Part shown: positions 25,675-34,914 of the stretch, in pieces
Layout: each line of letters opens with the position of its first letter
How positions within the stretch are numbered: the first letter of the stretch is position 1
Source: Desulfobacterales bacterium
Lineage (GTDB): Bacteria; Desulfobacterota; Desulfobacteria; Desulfobacterales; JADGBH01
DNA length: 46,060 nt
Assembly: GCA_015231595.1 (NCBI GenBank)
Contig: JADGBH010000036.1
Span: forward strand, 1 to 46,060
Reading direction: 5' to 3'
Translations under genes and position numbers: made by a program
The notes under the pieces: generated by a model
Database searches by the model: none
Seen by the model: only the letters and a program-made list of their open reading frames with translations
What the model was told of the DNA's origin: nothing

Positions 25675-26766
25675 ATGAAAACTTTTTTAAACTTAATTGA
25701 AGAAGTCCAAAATAAAGGCTTATGTCACCATTGTGGAGGATGTGTAACTTTTTGCACATCCATAAACTATGGAGCTTTAGAAATGGGCAAAGATGGAAGT
25801 CCTGTATTAGCATATAAAGAAAAATGCATAGAATGTGGTCTTTGTTATTCTGTCTGCCCTGAAATAAATGAACTTGAAGACGAAACAAAAAAAATGGTGC
25901 GATGGATTCAGCCTTATGGAAATGTTTTGGAAACTAATATTGCCAGAGCAATTGATACTGAAATTAAAAATAAAGCTACAGACGGAGGGGTTGTAACTGC
26001 GCTTTTAAAAAGGCTATTTGAAAGAGGTCATATTGATGGCGCTATTGTAACAAAACAAAAAGGGCATTTTAATAGAGAACCATGGCTCGCATCTTCCATT
26101 GATGAAATAATTCAAGCGGCTGGGTTTTCTTTTGAAACTTCGTACGGAATGCATCAGTTTGGAGAAGATTACTCGACATTTGCACCATCTGTTCAAGAAT
26201 TTAGGCCTATGCTGCAAAAAGGATTAAGAAGAGTAGCATTAGTCGGAACTCCTTGCCAAATAAAAGCCGTAAGAAAAATGGAAGTTTTACGAATAGTTCC
26301 TTCTGATTCAATAAAATACTGTCTTGGGCTTTTTTGTTCAGGAAATTTTTCATTTAATGAAGAACAACGAAAAAAACTTGAAGATATTGGCAATTTTAAA
26401 TGGAGCGACGTAAAAAAAGTTAATATTAAAGAAGCTCTTTTGATTCATCTTATAAATGAAGAAATCAGGACGATTGATTTAGATAAATTAGATTTTATGA
26501 AAAGATACGCTTGCAGATATTGTTCTGATTATTCGGCAGAATATGCGGATGTATCCTTCGGAGGAATAGGGGCGAACGAAGGTTGGACTACAGTTATTTC
26601 AAGAACCCCACTTGGAAGGGCTATATTTGCTGATGCTAAAGGAAATACAATTGAAACATTTATCAACAAAGATGAGCCCAACTTTTTAGGGACAGTCTTA
26701 AATAAAGTCTTGAAGGCTTCTGATAAAAAACGAAAAATATCAGAAAAATATCGAACCAATATGTAA
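25675..26766 (+). CDS. FrhB-family iron-sulfur flavoprotein
   Basis: 363-residue protein of the coenzyme F420 hydrogenase/dehydrogenase beta-subunit (FrhB/FpoF) family. Two N-terminal ferredoxin motifs are CHHCGGCVTFC near residue 15 and CIECGLCYSVCP near 57. The FrhB N- and C-terminal domains follow, with ATDGGVVTALL, VGTPCQIKAVRKM, a CRYCSDYSAEYADVSFGG segment and the flavin-binding C-terminal part. Relatives use F420, ferredoxin or other carriers; the physiological electron donor cannot be read from sequence. It closes the hdr-met cluster (about 80 bp behind metF) before a strong terminator, so it may be the electron-entry or exit module of that complex. Confidence 0.85.
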   Translation: MKTFLNLIEEVQNKGLCHHCGGCVTFCTSINYGALEMGKDGSPVLAYKEKCIECGLCYSVCPEINELEDETKKMVRWIQPYGNVLETNIARAIDTEIKNKATDGGVVTALLKRLFERGHIDGAIVTKQKGHFNREPWLASSIDEIIQAAGFSFETSYGMHQFGEDYSTFAPSVQEFRPMLQKGLRRVALVGTPCQIKAVRKMEVLRIVPSDSIKYCLGLFCSGNFSFNEEQRKKLEDIGNFKWSDVKKVNIKEALLIHLINEEIRTIDLDKLDFMKRYACRYCSDYSAEYADVSFGGIGANEGWTTVISRTPLGRAIFADAKGNTIETFINKDEPNFLGTVLNKVLKASDKKRKISEKYRTNM

Positions 26767-26781
26767 AATATAACGAATGTT

Positions 26782-26825
26782 AATTTAAACTGGATTCCAG
26801 TGTTCACTGGAATCCAGTTTAAATT
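26782..26825 (+). terminator. Perfect 21-bp hairpin ending the hdr-met cluster
   Basis: Arms 26782-26802 and 26805-26825 are perfectly complementary over 21 bp with a 2-base loop (core CTGGATTCCAGTG). The downstream sequence AAATTGTTT is only partly T-rich. It starts 15 bp after the FrhB stop and probably ends or stabilises the long transcript. Confidence 0.75.
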
Positions 26826-27213
26826 GTTTCAATAATTTAATCCTCCCATAATATGAAATCTGTGAGAAAATTCCTAAGTCTGAAAATCAAGCTTATACGA
26901 AAATAAAAAAAATAATATTGCTTTTAAAAATAATAATACTTATATAAAGTCTAAATTAACTAAGATATAGCTCTTTTGAAACGACAGCATAATTTTTTAA
27001 TAACAAAAACAAAGGGATAAAATTTTGTTTAGTATATTTCAATTATAGAATATATATTGTTAATAAAGCTATGACTAAGGCTAAAATAATTAAATCTTAG
27101 CTTTTTTATTATTTATATATATCTATTTTTTAGAATATATTGTTTTTTATGATTGTTTAAAAAAATTACATATAGTTAAAAATTATAAACTTTAAGTAGG
27201 GGGAAGGAATATA
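26826..27213. other. AT-rich gap without genes
   Basis: Very AT-rich, no credible ORF. A weak hairpin at 27074-27108 (GGCTAA with TTAGCT, then a T-run) could be a terminator. The promoter of the following sensor pair must lie here, but I cannot place its boxes. A purine-rich ribosome site (GGGGGAAGGA) stands just before ATG 27214. Confidence 0.6.
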
Positions 27214-28368
27214 ATGAGAATTAAAAAAGCAAAAAATACTCTTTTAGCTTCAAACCCGTATATTAAAACTTTGCAAATTCAAATCATGGTTATAATCATT
27301 ATTTCTCTTATACCTCTCAATTCAATTGCTGCTGATAAACCTGTTTTGCGTATTTTGAACTGGTCAGAAGATTATATTGAAATTGATCCATCCGTTGACA
27401 AGGATAAGCCAATCAGTGAGCGTTCCCCAACATTACAAAAATTTAGCCAGAAATATGGTTGCAATATTCAATATGATGAATATGATACAGAAGATGAAAT
27501 GCTAAAAAAATTGCTAAATCTGCCTCACTATTACGATGTGCTTATTACAACATCAGATACAATAGATAAACTACGCTCAGCCGATAAATTAAGCCTTATT
27601 ACAAGTGATCTTGTGCCAAATAAAAAGAATATTCTACCCAAATACGCCAGCATCCCTAATGATCAAAAAGGGGATTTTTTTATACCGTATTTAATTGGAA
27701 CTACTGGTATTGTTTACCGGCAAGACCTTGTAGGACATCAAATTCAAAGCTGGAAGGATTATTTTGAGCCTTCAGAGTCAATGAAGGAAAAAATTGCATG
27801 CTTAAATACTCAATATGTTATATTTTTTGCAATGCAATTTTTAGGAATTAATGTCCATACTCAAGATAGGGAAGAGATTAAAAGGGCAAGCAAATTATTC
27901 TTCAATTTAAGAAAGAAAGGTTATTTATCAACTATAACAAACGATATAGAAAAAATTCAAGAAATGCTTTCCGCAGGGGATTTGGCAATGGCTATTTGCT
28001 ATTCAGGAGAATCGCTCGCAATGGTAAAAAATGACTCTAAAAAAAGAATTCAATATGTTGTTCCACAAGAAGGAGCGGAATATTTTATGGATTGTATGAC
28101 CGTTTTAAATGATGCCCCACAAAAACAACTTGCTTTTGAGTTTCTCAATTTTTTTCACGATCCTGAAATTCAAGCAGCCAATGCGATTTCCCTCAATTAT
28201 GCTACTGCAAATTTTAAGGCGTTAGAAATTATAAAAACATTGGATCCTGATTATTTCTCTAATACAAGTATCAATATTCCTCCAGCTATAAGTAATCGGC
28301 TGGAAATATTTAGTGATGCGTCAGATGAAATGAGAAACTTATGGCAGAAAATTACTGAATACAAATAA
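27214..28368 (+). CDS. PotD-like periplasmic solute-binding protein
   Basis: Extracellular solute-binding protein of 384 residues, resembling spermidine/putrescine binders (PotD). The signal peptide has a long N-region of about 24 residues, a hydrophobic core and a likely cleavage near SIAA (about 41-44). The mature protein begins VLRILNWSEDYIEI, the typical PotD-like first strand, and later has YLIGTTGIVYRQDLVG and GDLAMAICYSGESLAMV. No permease or ATPase genes are nearby. The hybrid kinase gene follows 37 bp downstream, so the protein most likely presents its ligand to that kinase and does not serve transport. The ligand is unproven. Confidence 0.85.
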   Translation: MRIKKAKNTLLASNPYIKTLQIQIMVIIIISLIPLNSIAADKPVLRILNWSEDYIEIDPSVDKDKPISERSPTLQKFSQKYGCNIQYDEYDTEDEMLKKLLNLPHYYDVLITTSDTIDKLRSADKLSLITSDLVPNKKNILPKYASIPNDQKGDFFIPYLIGTTGIVYRQDLVGHQIQSWKDYFEPSESMKEKIACLNTQYVIFFAMQFLGINVHTQDREEIKRASKLFFNLRKKGYLSTITNDIEKIQEMLSAGDLAMAICYSGESLAMVKNDSKKRIQYVVPQEGAEYFMDCMTVLNDAPQKQLAFEFLNFFHDPEIQAANAISLNYATANFKALEIIKTLDPDYFSNTSINIPPAISNRLEIFSDASDEMRNLWQKITEYK

Positions 28369-28405
28369 CACCAGTGCTTACAACGTAAAATCAAAAGGTT
28401 AAATT

Positions 28406-31171
28406 ATGCATATTCGCTCAAAACTTTTGGTAGCACTTCTACCGTTAATCCTAATTCCAAGCTTGGTTATTGGCTATTTAAGTGTAATAAATACGAGATT
28501 AACCTCTGAGCAATCTCAAAATATTTTAAAACAAAGCAAATTGCTTGAAGAAAATGCATCTCAATCAGCAAAAAAAATCATAGAGATTGTTCAAAATAAT
28601 ACTATAGCGAATTACGATTTTATTTGTTTACAGTTAATTTCCAGTATTGAGTTTAGCCATAGCCATTTATCAAGGACATTGGAAACGCTTGCAAGTTCTA
28701 CTATCCTTGAAACTTATATGACAAGTTCTGTTGGTGCCCGCGAACTAATTTCTATTCAATTAAAAACCTTATTTCGCAATTCTATCTCCAATTATCACCT
28801 TTACGAAATTAATATATTGGATAAAAATGGTCATGAATTGTTAAGAGTCGCTGGTGAAATTATTCCTGAAGGCGGGGATGAAGGCTTTGATGGTGAGCCA
28901 ATTCCCAATCTAACCACTGACGAATCTAAATCTGAATGGTTTGTTAAAAGAGCTCAAGATAATAGTAATTTTATTAGCAACATGATGTATTTTGAAAAAG
29001 ATTTCAATCCTAAACAACCTTTACCTGTATTATCACTATGTAGCCCGCTCAAATATATCGGTAACCAATATTCACAAAATTTGGGATCAACTATAGGCTA
29101 TTTACGGATAGCAATTTCAATGAAAGATTTAATTCATTCCATATTTCCACATGGTCAAAAATTCGAAGGACAAGTTATCATAACGGATCAAACGGGTACT
29201 ATTTATGTTCATGTTGTTCCGCAATATGTTGGTAAATCATTACCCCAAATTCTGGAAACAGAATCGAATGTCAATGAATATTTAACGTCGTCGAGCTATG
29301 CTTTAAATGGACTATTTAAAGTATATGTTCAAACACCCAAAACAGTAATTAGTAAAAGTAGCGAAATTTTTGACTCTATTTTACAATCTATTAGAGTAAG
29401 GGTTACTCAAATAACAGATATGGCCTCAAATGCAAGAAGCCAAATGAGAACTATAGAAAAGCATACGTTATTAATTATATTAATTACAATGAGTATTGCT
29501 ATTCTAATCCTCATAATAGTTTCAAATAGGCTTAGCCGTCCTATTTTTTTTCTTTCATCAACAGCATTACGCATAGCTTCTGGAGACCTTGAAGCCGAAA
29601 TTCCATCTGTAAAAGGTTCATCAAAAGAAATTGAGCTTTTAGCTAAAAATTTGGATGATATGCGGCTCAATTTGAAAAGACAGATGTTTGAGTTAAAAGA
29701 AGCAAAAAATTTGGCTGAAGAAGCCAATATTGCTAAAGGGCTATTTATTGCGAATATGGGACATGAAATAAGAACTCCCATGAACGGTATCATTGGAATG
29801 ATTAGTCTTTTAGTTGAAACACCTCTTAATGCTGAACAAAAAAATTATGCTGAAACCATTAATAAATCTTCTGATCAGCTTTTAAGTGTGATCAATGATA
29901 TTCTGGATTATATTAAAATAGATACAAAACAATTAAGCTTGCAAAGTATAAGATTTAACCTGCGTTTATTTTTGGAAGAGTTGACAACTTCCCAAGCAAA
30001 TCGCGCGAGCCGTAAACGACTTAGCTTGGCTTGCATTGTAAATCATAAAGTCCCAATTTTTGTTCAAGGAGACCCTGGTAGGTTAAAACAAATTCTGATG
30101 CATCTTACAAGTAATGCCATCAAATTTACAGAACAAGGAGAAATATTAATTCACATCAACAAAGAAGATGAGACTGACAAACATGTTATTTTACGAATTA
30201 CAGTTAAAGATACAGGTATCGGTATCCCAGAAACGAAATTAAAAACAATTTTTAATCTTTTTTCTCAAGCGGATGCAACATCGACTCGTAAATATGAAGG
30301 ATTAGGATTAGGATTGACTCTATCAAAGCAAATCATAGAATTAATGGGAGGTGAAATCGGAATAGAAAGCCATGAAGGGAAAGGATCAACCTTTTGGTTT
30401 ACTTTACCATTAGAAAAATTTGAGGATATATTACCACAGCGAGAATATTATCCGGAAAATTTACATGGAATGAAAGTTTTGATCGTTGATGATAACGAGA
30501 TCAACCGGTGCGTCTTGGAAGAGCAGTTGCGGTCATGTAATTGCAGATTTGATGCGGCTGAAAACGGTGAAATAGCAATTCAAAAGCTCAAAGAAGCAGT
30601 ATGTCAAAACGATCCTTTCAAAGTTGCCATTATAGATATGCAGATGCCAGATATAAGCGGAGAAATGTTAGGCCAAGAGATAAAAGCAGATCAAGATTTG
30701 AATGATACAGCCATCGTGATGCTGGCATCAGTAGGAAATAGAGGAGATGCTGCACGGATGGAACAAATTGGATTTATGGCTTATCTAACGAAACCTTTAA
30801 AACATTCCTTACTCCATGAATGTTTAAAAAACGTGGTAGCAATCATGGCGCAAAAAGAATCCCCTATAAAACAACAAATTATGACTCGTTACAGCTTAGT
30901 TGAGGATTTATTAACTTTGGAACAAACAAACTCCAACAAAAAAGATAAATCACTTGATAGTCATGAAATTAAAGAAACATTAATTAAAATGCTTAAGCCG
31001 CTGGTTGAAGCACTCGAATTATCTGAGCCTCTGACAATAAAAAAATATATGGATACGCTTAAACCTTACTTAGATGAAAGATCTTATAATGCGATTGATG
31101 CACAAATACAAGAATATGAATATACCGAAGCTGTCTCAATTATTGAAGAACTTATACGCAGCATGCTATAG
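28406..31171 (+). CDS. Hybrid sensor histidine kinase/receiver
   Basis: 921-residue inner-membrane kinase. A first transmembrane helix (about 8-28) and a second (about 352-372) enclose a large periplasmic Cache-like sensor domain (YEINILDKNGHELLRV, GTIYVHVVPQYVGK). Then follow a HAMP linker and a HisKA box GHEIRTPMNGIIGM (His453). The HATPase_c domain has TSNAIKFT, DTGIGIP and GLGLGLT. A C-terminal receiver starts near 690 (VLIVDDNEINR), with phosphoacceptor Asp744 and Lys in LTKPL. The last about 80 residues are helical but lack an HPt His motif. A separate phosphotransfer protein or regulator is therefore needed and is not nearby. Its 3' end overlaps the convergent YkgJ-type gene by 6 bp. 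Confidence 0.9.
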   Translation: MHIRSKLLVALLPLILIPSLVIGYLSVINTRLTSEQSQNILKQSKLLEENASQSAKKIIEIVQNNTIANYDFICLQLISSIEFSHSHLSRTLETLASSTILETYMTSSVGARELISIQLKTLFRNSISNYHLYEINILDKNGHELLRVAGEIIPEGGDEGFDGEPIPNLTTDESKSEWFVKRAQDNSNFISNMMYFEKDFNPKQPLPVLSLCSPLKYIGNQYSQNLGSTIGYLRIAISMKDLIHSIFPHGQKFEGQVIITDQTGTIYVHVVPQYVGKSLPQILETESNVNEYLTSSSYALNGLFKVYVQTPKTVISKSSEIFDSILQSIRVRVTQITDMASNARSQMRTIEKHTLLIILITMSIAILILIIVSNRLSRPIFFLSSTALRIASGDLEAEIPSVKGSSKEIELLAKNLDDMRLNLKRQMFELKEAKNLAEEANIAKGLFIANMGHEIRTPMNGIIGMISLLVETPLNAEQKNYAETINKSSDQLLSVINDILDYIKIDTKQLSLQSIRFNLRLFLEELTTSQANRASRKRLSLACIVNHKVPIFVQGDPGRLKQILMHLTSNAIKFTEQGEILIHINKEDETDKHVILRITVKDTGIGIPETKLKTIFNLFSQADATSTRKYEGLGLGLTLSKQIIELMGGEIGIESHEGKGSTFWFTLPLEKFEDILPQREYYPENLHGMKVLIVDDNEINRCVLEEQLRSCNCRFDAAENGEIAIQKLKEAVCQNDPFKVAIIDMQMPDISGEMLGQEIKADQDLNDTAIVMLASVGNRGDAARMEQIGFMAYLTKPLKHSLLHECLKNVVAIMAQKESPIKQQIMTRYSLVEDLLTLEQTNSNKKDKSLDSHEIKETLIKMLKPLVEALELSEPLTIKKYMDTLKPYLDERSYNAIDAQIQEYEYTEAVSIIEELIRSML

Positions 31172-31945
31172 GTCTATTTGTGACGATTTAATATTCCAGA
31201 CAAAAAATTTTATAAATTCAAATCCAAAATTCATAAGCTCAATATCATTCTTTTTTATAATTTTTAATGTAGAAGGCTTTACTTTATACCTTTGCGTAAA
31301 ACTGCTTTTAAAAATAAAATTTTTAAACTTATCAACATTATAAGCAGCCATAAAAGCCATTTTTCCTTTAGCTCCATAAGGTCCTTCAATTCCCCATGGA
31401 TCACTATGAAACAAAGCCTTTATCTTTGCCCATTTTGCAGTCATTTCAGAATAAAGCATAGCTTTTTGGTCAGATTTCCAGGAACAAGGCGTCCATTGCT
31501 GCTGCTCATGCTGACCAAGACAAAAATCAGGCGGGCGATAAAGATATACCATTTTTTCATTTTTAATATTTTCATCCATTAAAAGCCCCTCTTCCATAGG
31601 AAAAGTTCGGCAAGTATATGGTCGATCTTCGTAAACCTTACACCCAGACTCTGTAAGAAAAGGACACGTATGCTCTTCGTCTTTATTAAGTGACAAAAGC
31701 ACATCAGGAAAAAAATTTAAAGGCCGCAAAACTATATCAACATGCTTTTCTATAAATTCATCGGATGAGATTTTAAGGGCATTTTTAAGACGGATAATAT
31801 CAAAAGGATATAAAAACAAATTAATATTTCTACAGCATTTATTGAAGCACGCCAAACCTTTGTGGCATTTAAAAGAAAATTTTTTATTTTCTTCAAGCTT
31901 TCTTCCTTTTAATTTTTCAATACTGTCAACTTCTATAGATTTCAT
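31166..31945 (-). CDS. YkgJ-family cysteine-cluster protein
   Basis: 259-residue protein with the zinc or iron-sulfur cysteine cluster of the YkgJ/UPF0153 family. The motifs are FKCHKGLACFNKCC (about 24-37), CPFLTESGCKVYEDRPYTCRTFPM (about 93-116) and DFCLGQHEQQ. Many family members are uncharacterised, so I give no reaction. No signal peptide is seen, so it is probably cytosolic. The 3' end overlaps the sensor kinase gene by 6 bp (tail to tail). Confidence 0.8.
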   Translation of the reverse strand: MKSIEVDSIEKLKGRKLEENKKFSFKCHKGLACFNKCCRNINLFLYPFDIIRLKNALKISSDEFIEKHVDIVLRPLNFFPDVLLSLNKDEEHTCPFLTESGCKVYEDRPYTCRTFPMEEGLLMDENIKNEKMVYLYRPPDFCLGQHEQQQWTPCSWKSDQKAMLYSEMTAKWAKIKALFHSDPWGIEGPYGAKGKMAFMAAYNVDKFKNFIFKSSFTQRYKVKPSTLKIIKKNDIELMNFGFEFIKFFVWNIKSSQIDL

Positions 31946-32094
31946 TATTTTATTTTTCCGTCATAATAATTTGTAAATAAAAAACATCTTAGTTAGCTAT
32001 TGACAGTATTATCAATAACAAAGATACTTTCCTTCTATACTTAGTACTTTTAGCCTTATATACGAATAATTATTATTGATAAATATATCAATAA

Positions 32095-33249
32095 TTAACA
32101 AGAATAAACACGAGGGACTTTGGTTGCAATAATAGAAACAATCTCATAATTAATTGTATGAAGATTTTCCGCAACCTCATCAACGGAAATACATTCATTA
32201 CATTGTTCACCATATATTACAACTTCATCTCCTATTTCTATATCAGGAATATGGCTAACATCAAGCATTGTAATATCCATACATACGCGACCAGCAATAT
32301 TTGCCCTTTTGCCTTTGACAAGCATATAACCCTTTGATGACAAATTACGATTATATCCATCAGCATATCCTACAGGAACAGTTGCAATAATAGACGGTTT
32401 AGAGGTTTTATAGGTGCATCCGTAGCTAACTGTAAAATCTTTAGGAACGTGCTTTAATTGAATAATTTTAGACTTTAATGATAATGCTGGTTTTAAATCT
32501 ATATTTTTTTTATTTATTTCGTTTGAAGGATACAACCCATAAAGCGAAATGCCTAATCTAACCATGTCAAAATGAGCTTCTGGCAATTCAATAGTTGCGG
32601 CACTATTCGCAGCATGTTTAATTGGAATATCAATGCCAGCATACTTAAGCTTTTCAAGACAGTCAAAAAATAAATCAAGCTGCATTTTAGCAAAAGATTT
32701 ATCCTGTGAATCGGCTGTTGCAAAATGAGTATATATGCCTTCAACAAAAAGGTTTTTATTTTTTAATATTAAAGCAATATCCTTTATTAAGGAGCTCTGG
32801 GAATTAGGATAATTAAGCCTTAGACTATCATGAACAAGGCCTAATCTTCCCATTCCAGTATCAATTTTAATATGAGTTTTAATTTTTTTATTAAAACATG
32901 CCGCTGCATTAGATAGCTCTTTAGCCATCTGGATAGAAAAAATAGTAGGAGTTAAATTAAATTCTATTATATCTTTTACATCATCTTTGCCGCAAAATCC
33001 AAAAATCAATATATTGGATTCTATTCCCCATTTTCTGAGCTGAATGCCTTCATTAATACGAGCAACTCCTAAAGTTTCAGCTCCATGTTTTAAAGCTGTA
33101 AATGCTATTTCTTTCATACCATGTCCATAAGCATTAGCCTTTACAACAGCCATTAATTTTGCATTAGGATTAGTTATATTTCTTAAGGCGGAAATATTAT
33201 GGGCAATTGCTTTTAAATCAATTTCAGCCCAAATTAGAGGGGAATTCAA
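32095..33249 (-). CDS. alr: Alanine racemase
   Basis: PLP-dependent racemase of 384 residues that makes D-alanine for peptidoglycan. The PLP lysine is Lys37 in AVVKANAYGHG. Later come TGMGRLG, NSAATIELP and VRLGISLYG. The catalytic Tyr is in TVSYGCTYKT near 275. The C-terminal domain has VCMDITMLDVS. The start is TTG 33249: an in-frame stop lies six codons upstream, there is no nearby ATG or GTG, and AAGGA sits about 8 bases before the TTG. Alr is essential in many bacteria, and a TTG start would keep its level low. It is monocistronic or follows the thiolase gene with a 133-bp gap. Confidence 0.93.
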   Translation of the reverse strand: MNSPLIWAEIDLKAIAHNISALRNITNPNAKLMAVVKANAYGHGMKEIAFTALKHGAETLGVARINEGIQLRKWGIESNILIFGFCGKDDVKDIIEFNLTPTIFSIQMAKELSNAAACFNKKIKTHIKIDTGMGRLGLVHDSLRLNYPNSQSSLIKDIALILKNKNLFVEGIYTHFATADSQDKSFAKMQLDLFFDCLEKLKYAGIDIPIKHAANSAATIELPEAHFDMVRLGISLYGLYPSNEINKKNIDLKPALSLKSKIIQLKHVPKDFTVSYGCTYKTSKPSIIATVPVGYADGYNRNLSSKGYMLVKGKRANIAGRVCMDITMLDVSHIPDIEIGDEVVIYGEQCNECISVDEVAENLHTINYEIVSIIATKVPRVYSC

Positions 33250-33338
33250 AAGATGTATCCTTTTTTAACTTAGTGAATAATTAATAATATTGAATAATTT
33301 AAATTTTTTATAAGCTAAATACATAAGAAAATATAATG

Positions 33339-33365
33339 TAGAGGCGATTGATTATTAATCGCCCC
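33339..33365. repeat. GC-rich REP-like palindrome, possible terminator
   Basis: GGCGATT (33343-33349) pairs with AATCGCC (33357-33363) around a 7-base loop, flanked by GTA and CCC. It lies 18 bp past the thiolase stop (minus strand) and could end that transcript. Its form resembles the widespread GTAGGGGCGA-type palindromes; related pieces are at 11901, 18202 and 45968. Confidence 0.6.
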
Positions 33366-33382
33366 CAAAATTTAAATCAGAA

Positions 33383-34633
33383 TTACATTAATTCAATAGC
33401 ACAAGCCATGGAAACACCGCCTCCTCCGCAAAGGGTGGCTAATCCAAGATTTTTTCCTCTTTTCTGCATGGCATACATCAAAGTAATAATTATCCTTGCG
33501 CCTGTAGATCCAACAGGATGTCCAAGCCCTATTCCTGAACCATTAACATTTGTAATTTCTCTTTTCAAACCAAGTTCTCTTTCGCATCCAATATATTGAG
33601 AAGCAAAAGCTTCATTAACTTCAATGAGTTCGAAATCGTCTATCTTAAAATTACTATTTTTAATAAGATTTTGAACGGCAGGCACTGGAGATAGACCCAT
33701 TATTGCAGGATGACACGCACCTTTTCCGACGGCTTTAATTTTTGCTAAAGGCTTAAGATTAAGCTCTTTTGCTTTTTCAGCGGACATTATTACCATTGCT
33801 GAAGAACCATCATTAATTCCGCTTGAATTACCAGCTGTTACTTTACCAATTTCAGGAATAAAACCTGGAGCAAGCTTTCTCAAATCCTCAATCGTTAATC
33901 CGGGTCTAAAATGTTCATCTTTATCAAAAATTATTGCTGGTTTTTTTCTTTGGGGTATTTCAATTGGAACAATTTCATCTTTAAAATATCCTTCTTTTGT
34001 TGCATTTTCAGCTAAGTTATGGCTTCTTAATGCAACTTCATCCATTTCTTCTCTGGAAATATTTAAATGTTGAGCTACAAATTCAGCAGTATGTCCCATT
34101 ATATAAGGTTTCCCTACAAATAAACTCATAGGAGCTTCCTTTGCATTTACAGGGCTTGTTTCAGGGTGAGGAATAATATGAGATCCACAATGGAGCGCTC
34201 GTATCATTGAATCAACAAATACTTGATCCTGCAACCTACAACCCCATCTTGCCGCTGGAACAGTGTAAGGAGTTCCGGACATATGTTCAACTCCTCCAGC
34301 AAGAATTACATCTGCCATACCTGCTTGAATCATAGCCATACCAGAAAGAACAGCTTCCATTCCAGATATACAAACTCTGTTTACAGTAACCGCTGGCACA
34401 TGATCGGGAATTCCAGCAAGAAGTGCTGCTGTTCGTGTAACATTTAAGCTATCAAAAGGTTCAAGGCAACATCCGTAACGAATATCATCTATTATTCCAG
34501 CATCTATTCCAGCTCTTTTAACCGCTTCTTTCATTGTTACACTCGCAATTTTGGACGCATGGCTGTCTTTTAATGTTCCTCCAAAACCGCCTATTGCTGT
34601 TCGGCACGCTGATACAATAACAACTTCTTTCAT
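33383..34633 (-). CDS. Acetyl-CoA acetyltransferase (thiolase)
   Basis: Thiolase of 416 residues that condenses two acetyl-CoA or cleaves 3-ketoacyl-CoA. The nucleophilic Cys88 is in NRVCISGMEAV. The catalytic His lies in GIGLGHPVGSTGAR. The second Cys is in TLCGGGGVSMACA near the C-terminus. The NEAFASQY motif is also present. The length is slightly above the usual 390-395, with extra residues around ALHCGSHIIPHPETS. It may serve fatty-acid or butyrate-type metabolism, or polyhydroxyalkanoate synthesis; nothing next to it settles which. The Shine-Dalgarno AAGGAG precedes the ATG. Confidence 0.9.
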   Translation of the reverse strand: MKEVVIVSACRTAIGGFGGTLKDSHASKIASVTMKEAVKRAGIDAGIIDDIRYGCCLEPFDSLNVTRTAALLAGIPDHVPAVTVNRVCISGMEAVLSGMAMIQAGMADVILAGGVEHMSGTPYTVPAARWGCRLQDQVFVDSMIRALHCGSHIIPHPETSPVNAKEAPMSLFVGKPYIMGHTAEFVAQHLNISREEMDEVALRSHNLAENATKEGYFKDEIVPIEIPQRKKPAIIFDKDEHFRPGLTIEDLRKLAPGFIPEIGKVTAGNSSGINDGSSAMVIMSAEKAKELNLKPLAKIKAVGKGACHPAIMGLSPVPAVQNLIKNSNFKIDDFELIEVNEAFASQYIGCERELGLKREITNVNGSGIGLGHPVGSTGARIIITLMYAMQKRGKNLGLATLCGGGGVSMACAIELM

Positions 34634-34720
34634 TTTTAAATCTCCTTAAAATTATATTTTTATCAACAAAATAGGAAACCTATCATTAGGTTCCTTTTAA
34701 AATCAATTATATTATATGTT

Positions 34721-34791
34721 ATACGGACTAAGCCAATAAAACAGGGATAAATCCGCATTGTTTCTATAAGGACATAGTTTTTTGTCCGTAT
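34721..34791. promoter_or_regulatory. Split inverted repeat upstream of the thiolase
   Basis: ATACGGAC (34721-34728) and GTCCGTAT (34784-34791) are perfect inverted copies 55 bp apart, in the gap between qmoC and the thiolase. A second GGAC at 34770 pairs locally with the right arm. This could be a two-site operator or a looped leader; no regulator is known. Confidence 0.4.
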
Positions 34792-34844
34792 CATAATTAC
34801 AAAATTATAAGCAAGAATTATTTTAGATAGAGGACGAACAAAAT

Positions 34845-34873
34845 AAAAGGGAGACTTATATAAGCCTCCCTTA
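34845..34873 (-). terminator. Terminator of the qmoABC operon
   Basis: AAGGGAG and CTTATATAAG followed by CTCCCTT form a near-perfect stem with one A-C mismatch. On the minus strand it is followed by TTTTATTTT. It lies about 40 bp past the qmoC stop. Confidence 0.85.
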
Positions 34874-34914
34874 TTATTTTATAGAAAAAAGAATATTATA
34901 TTAATGACTTATAT

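Noticed and set aside
27070..27110. Another partial repeat copy (TAAGGCTAAAA)
   Set aside because: Short match only, better explained as a weak hairpin with a T-run.
30900..31171. HPt domain at the end of the hybrid kinase
   Set aside because: The segment is helical but has no His-x-x-Lys-Gly type phosphotransfer motif.
32041..32095. Fourth copy of the interspersed repeat (TTTTAGCCTTA at about 32049)
   Set aside because: Only about 10 bases match; the TGACATAT ends are absent.
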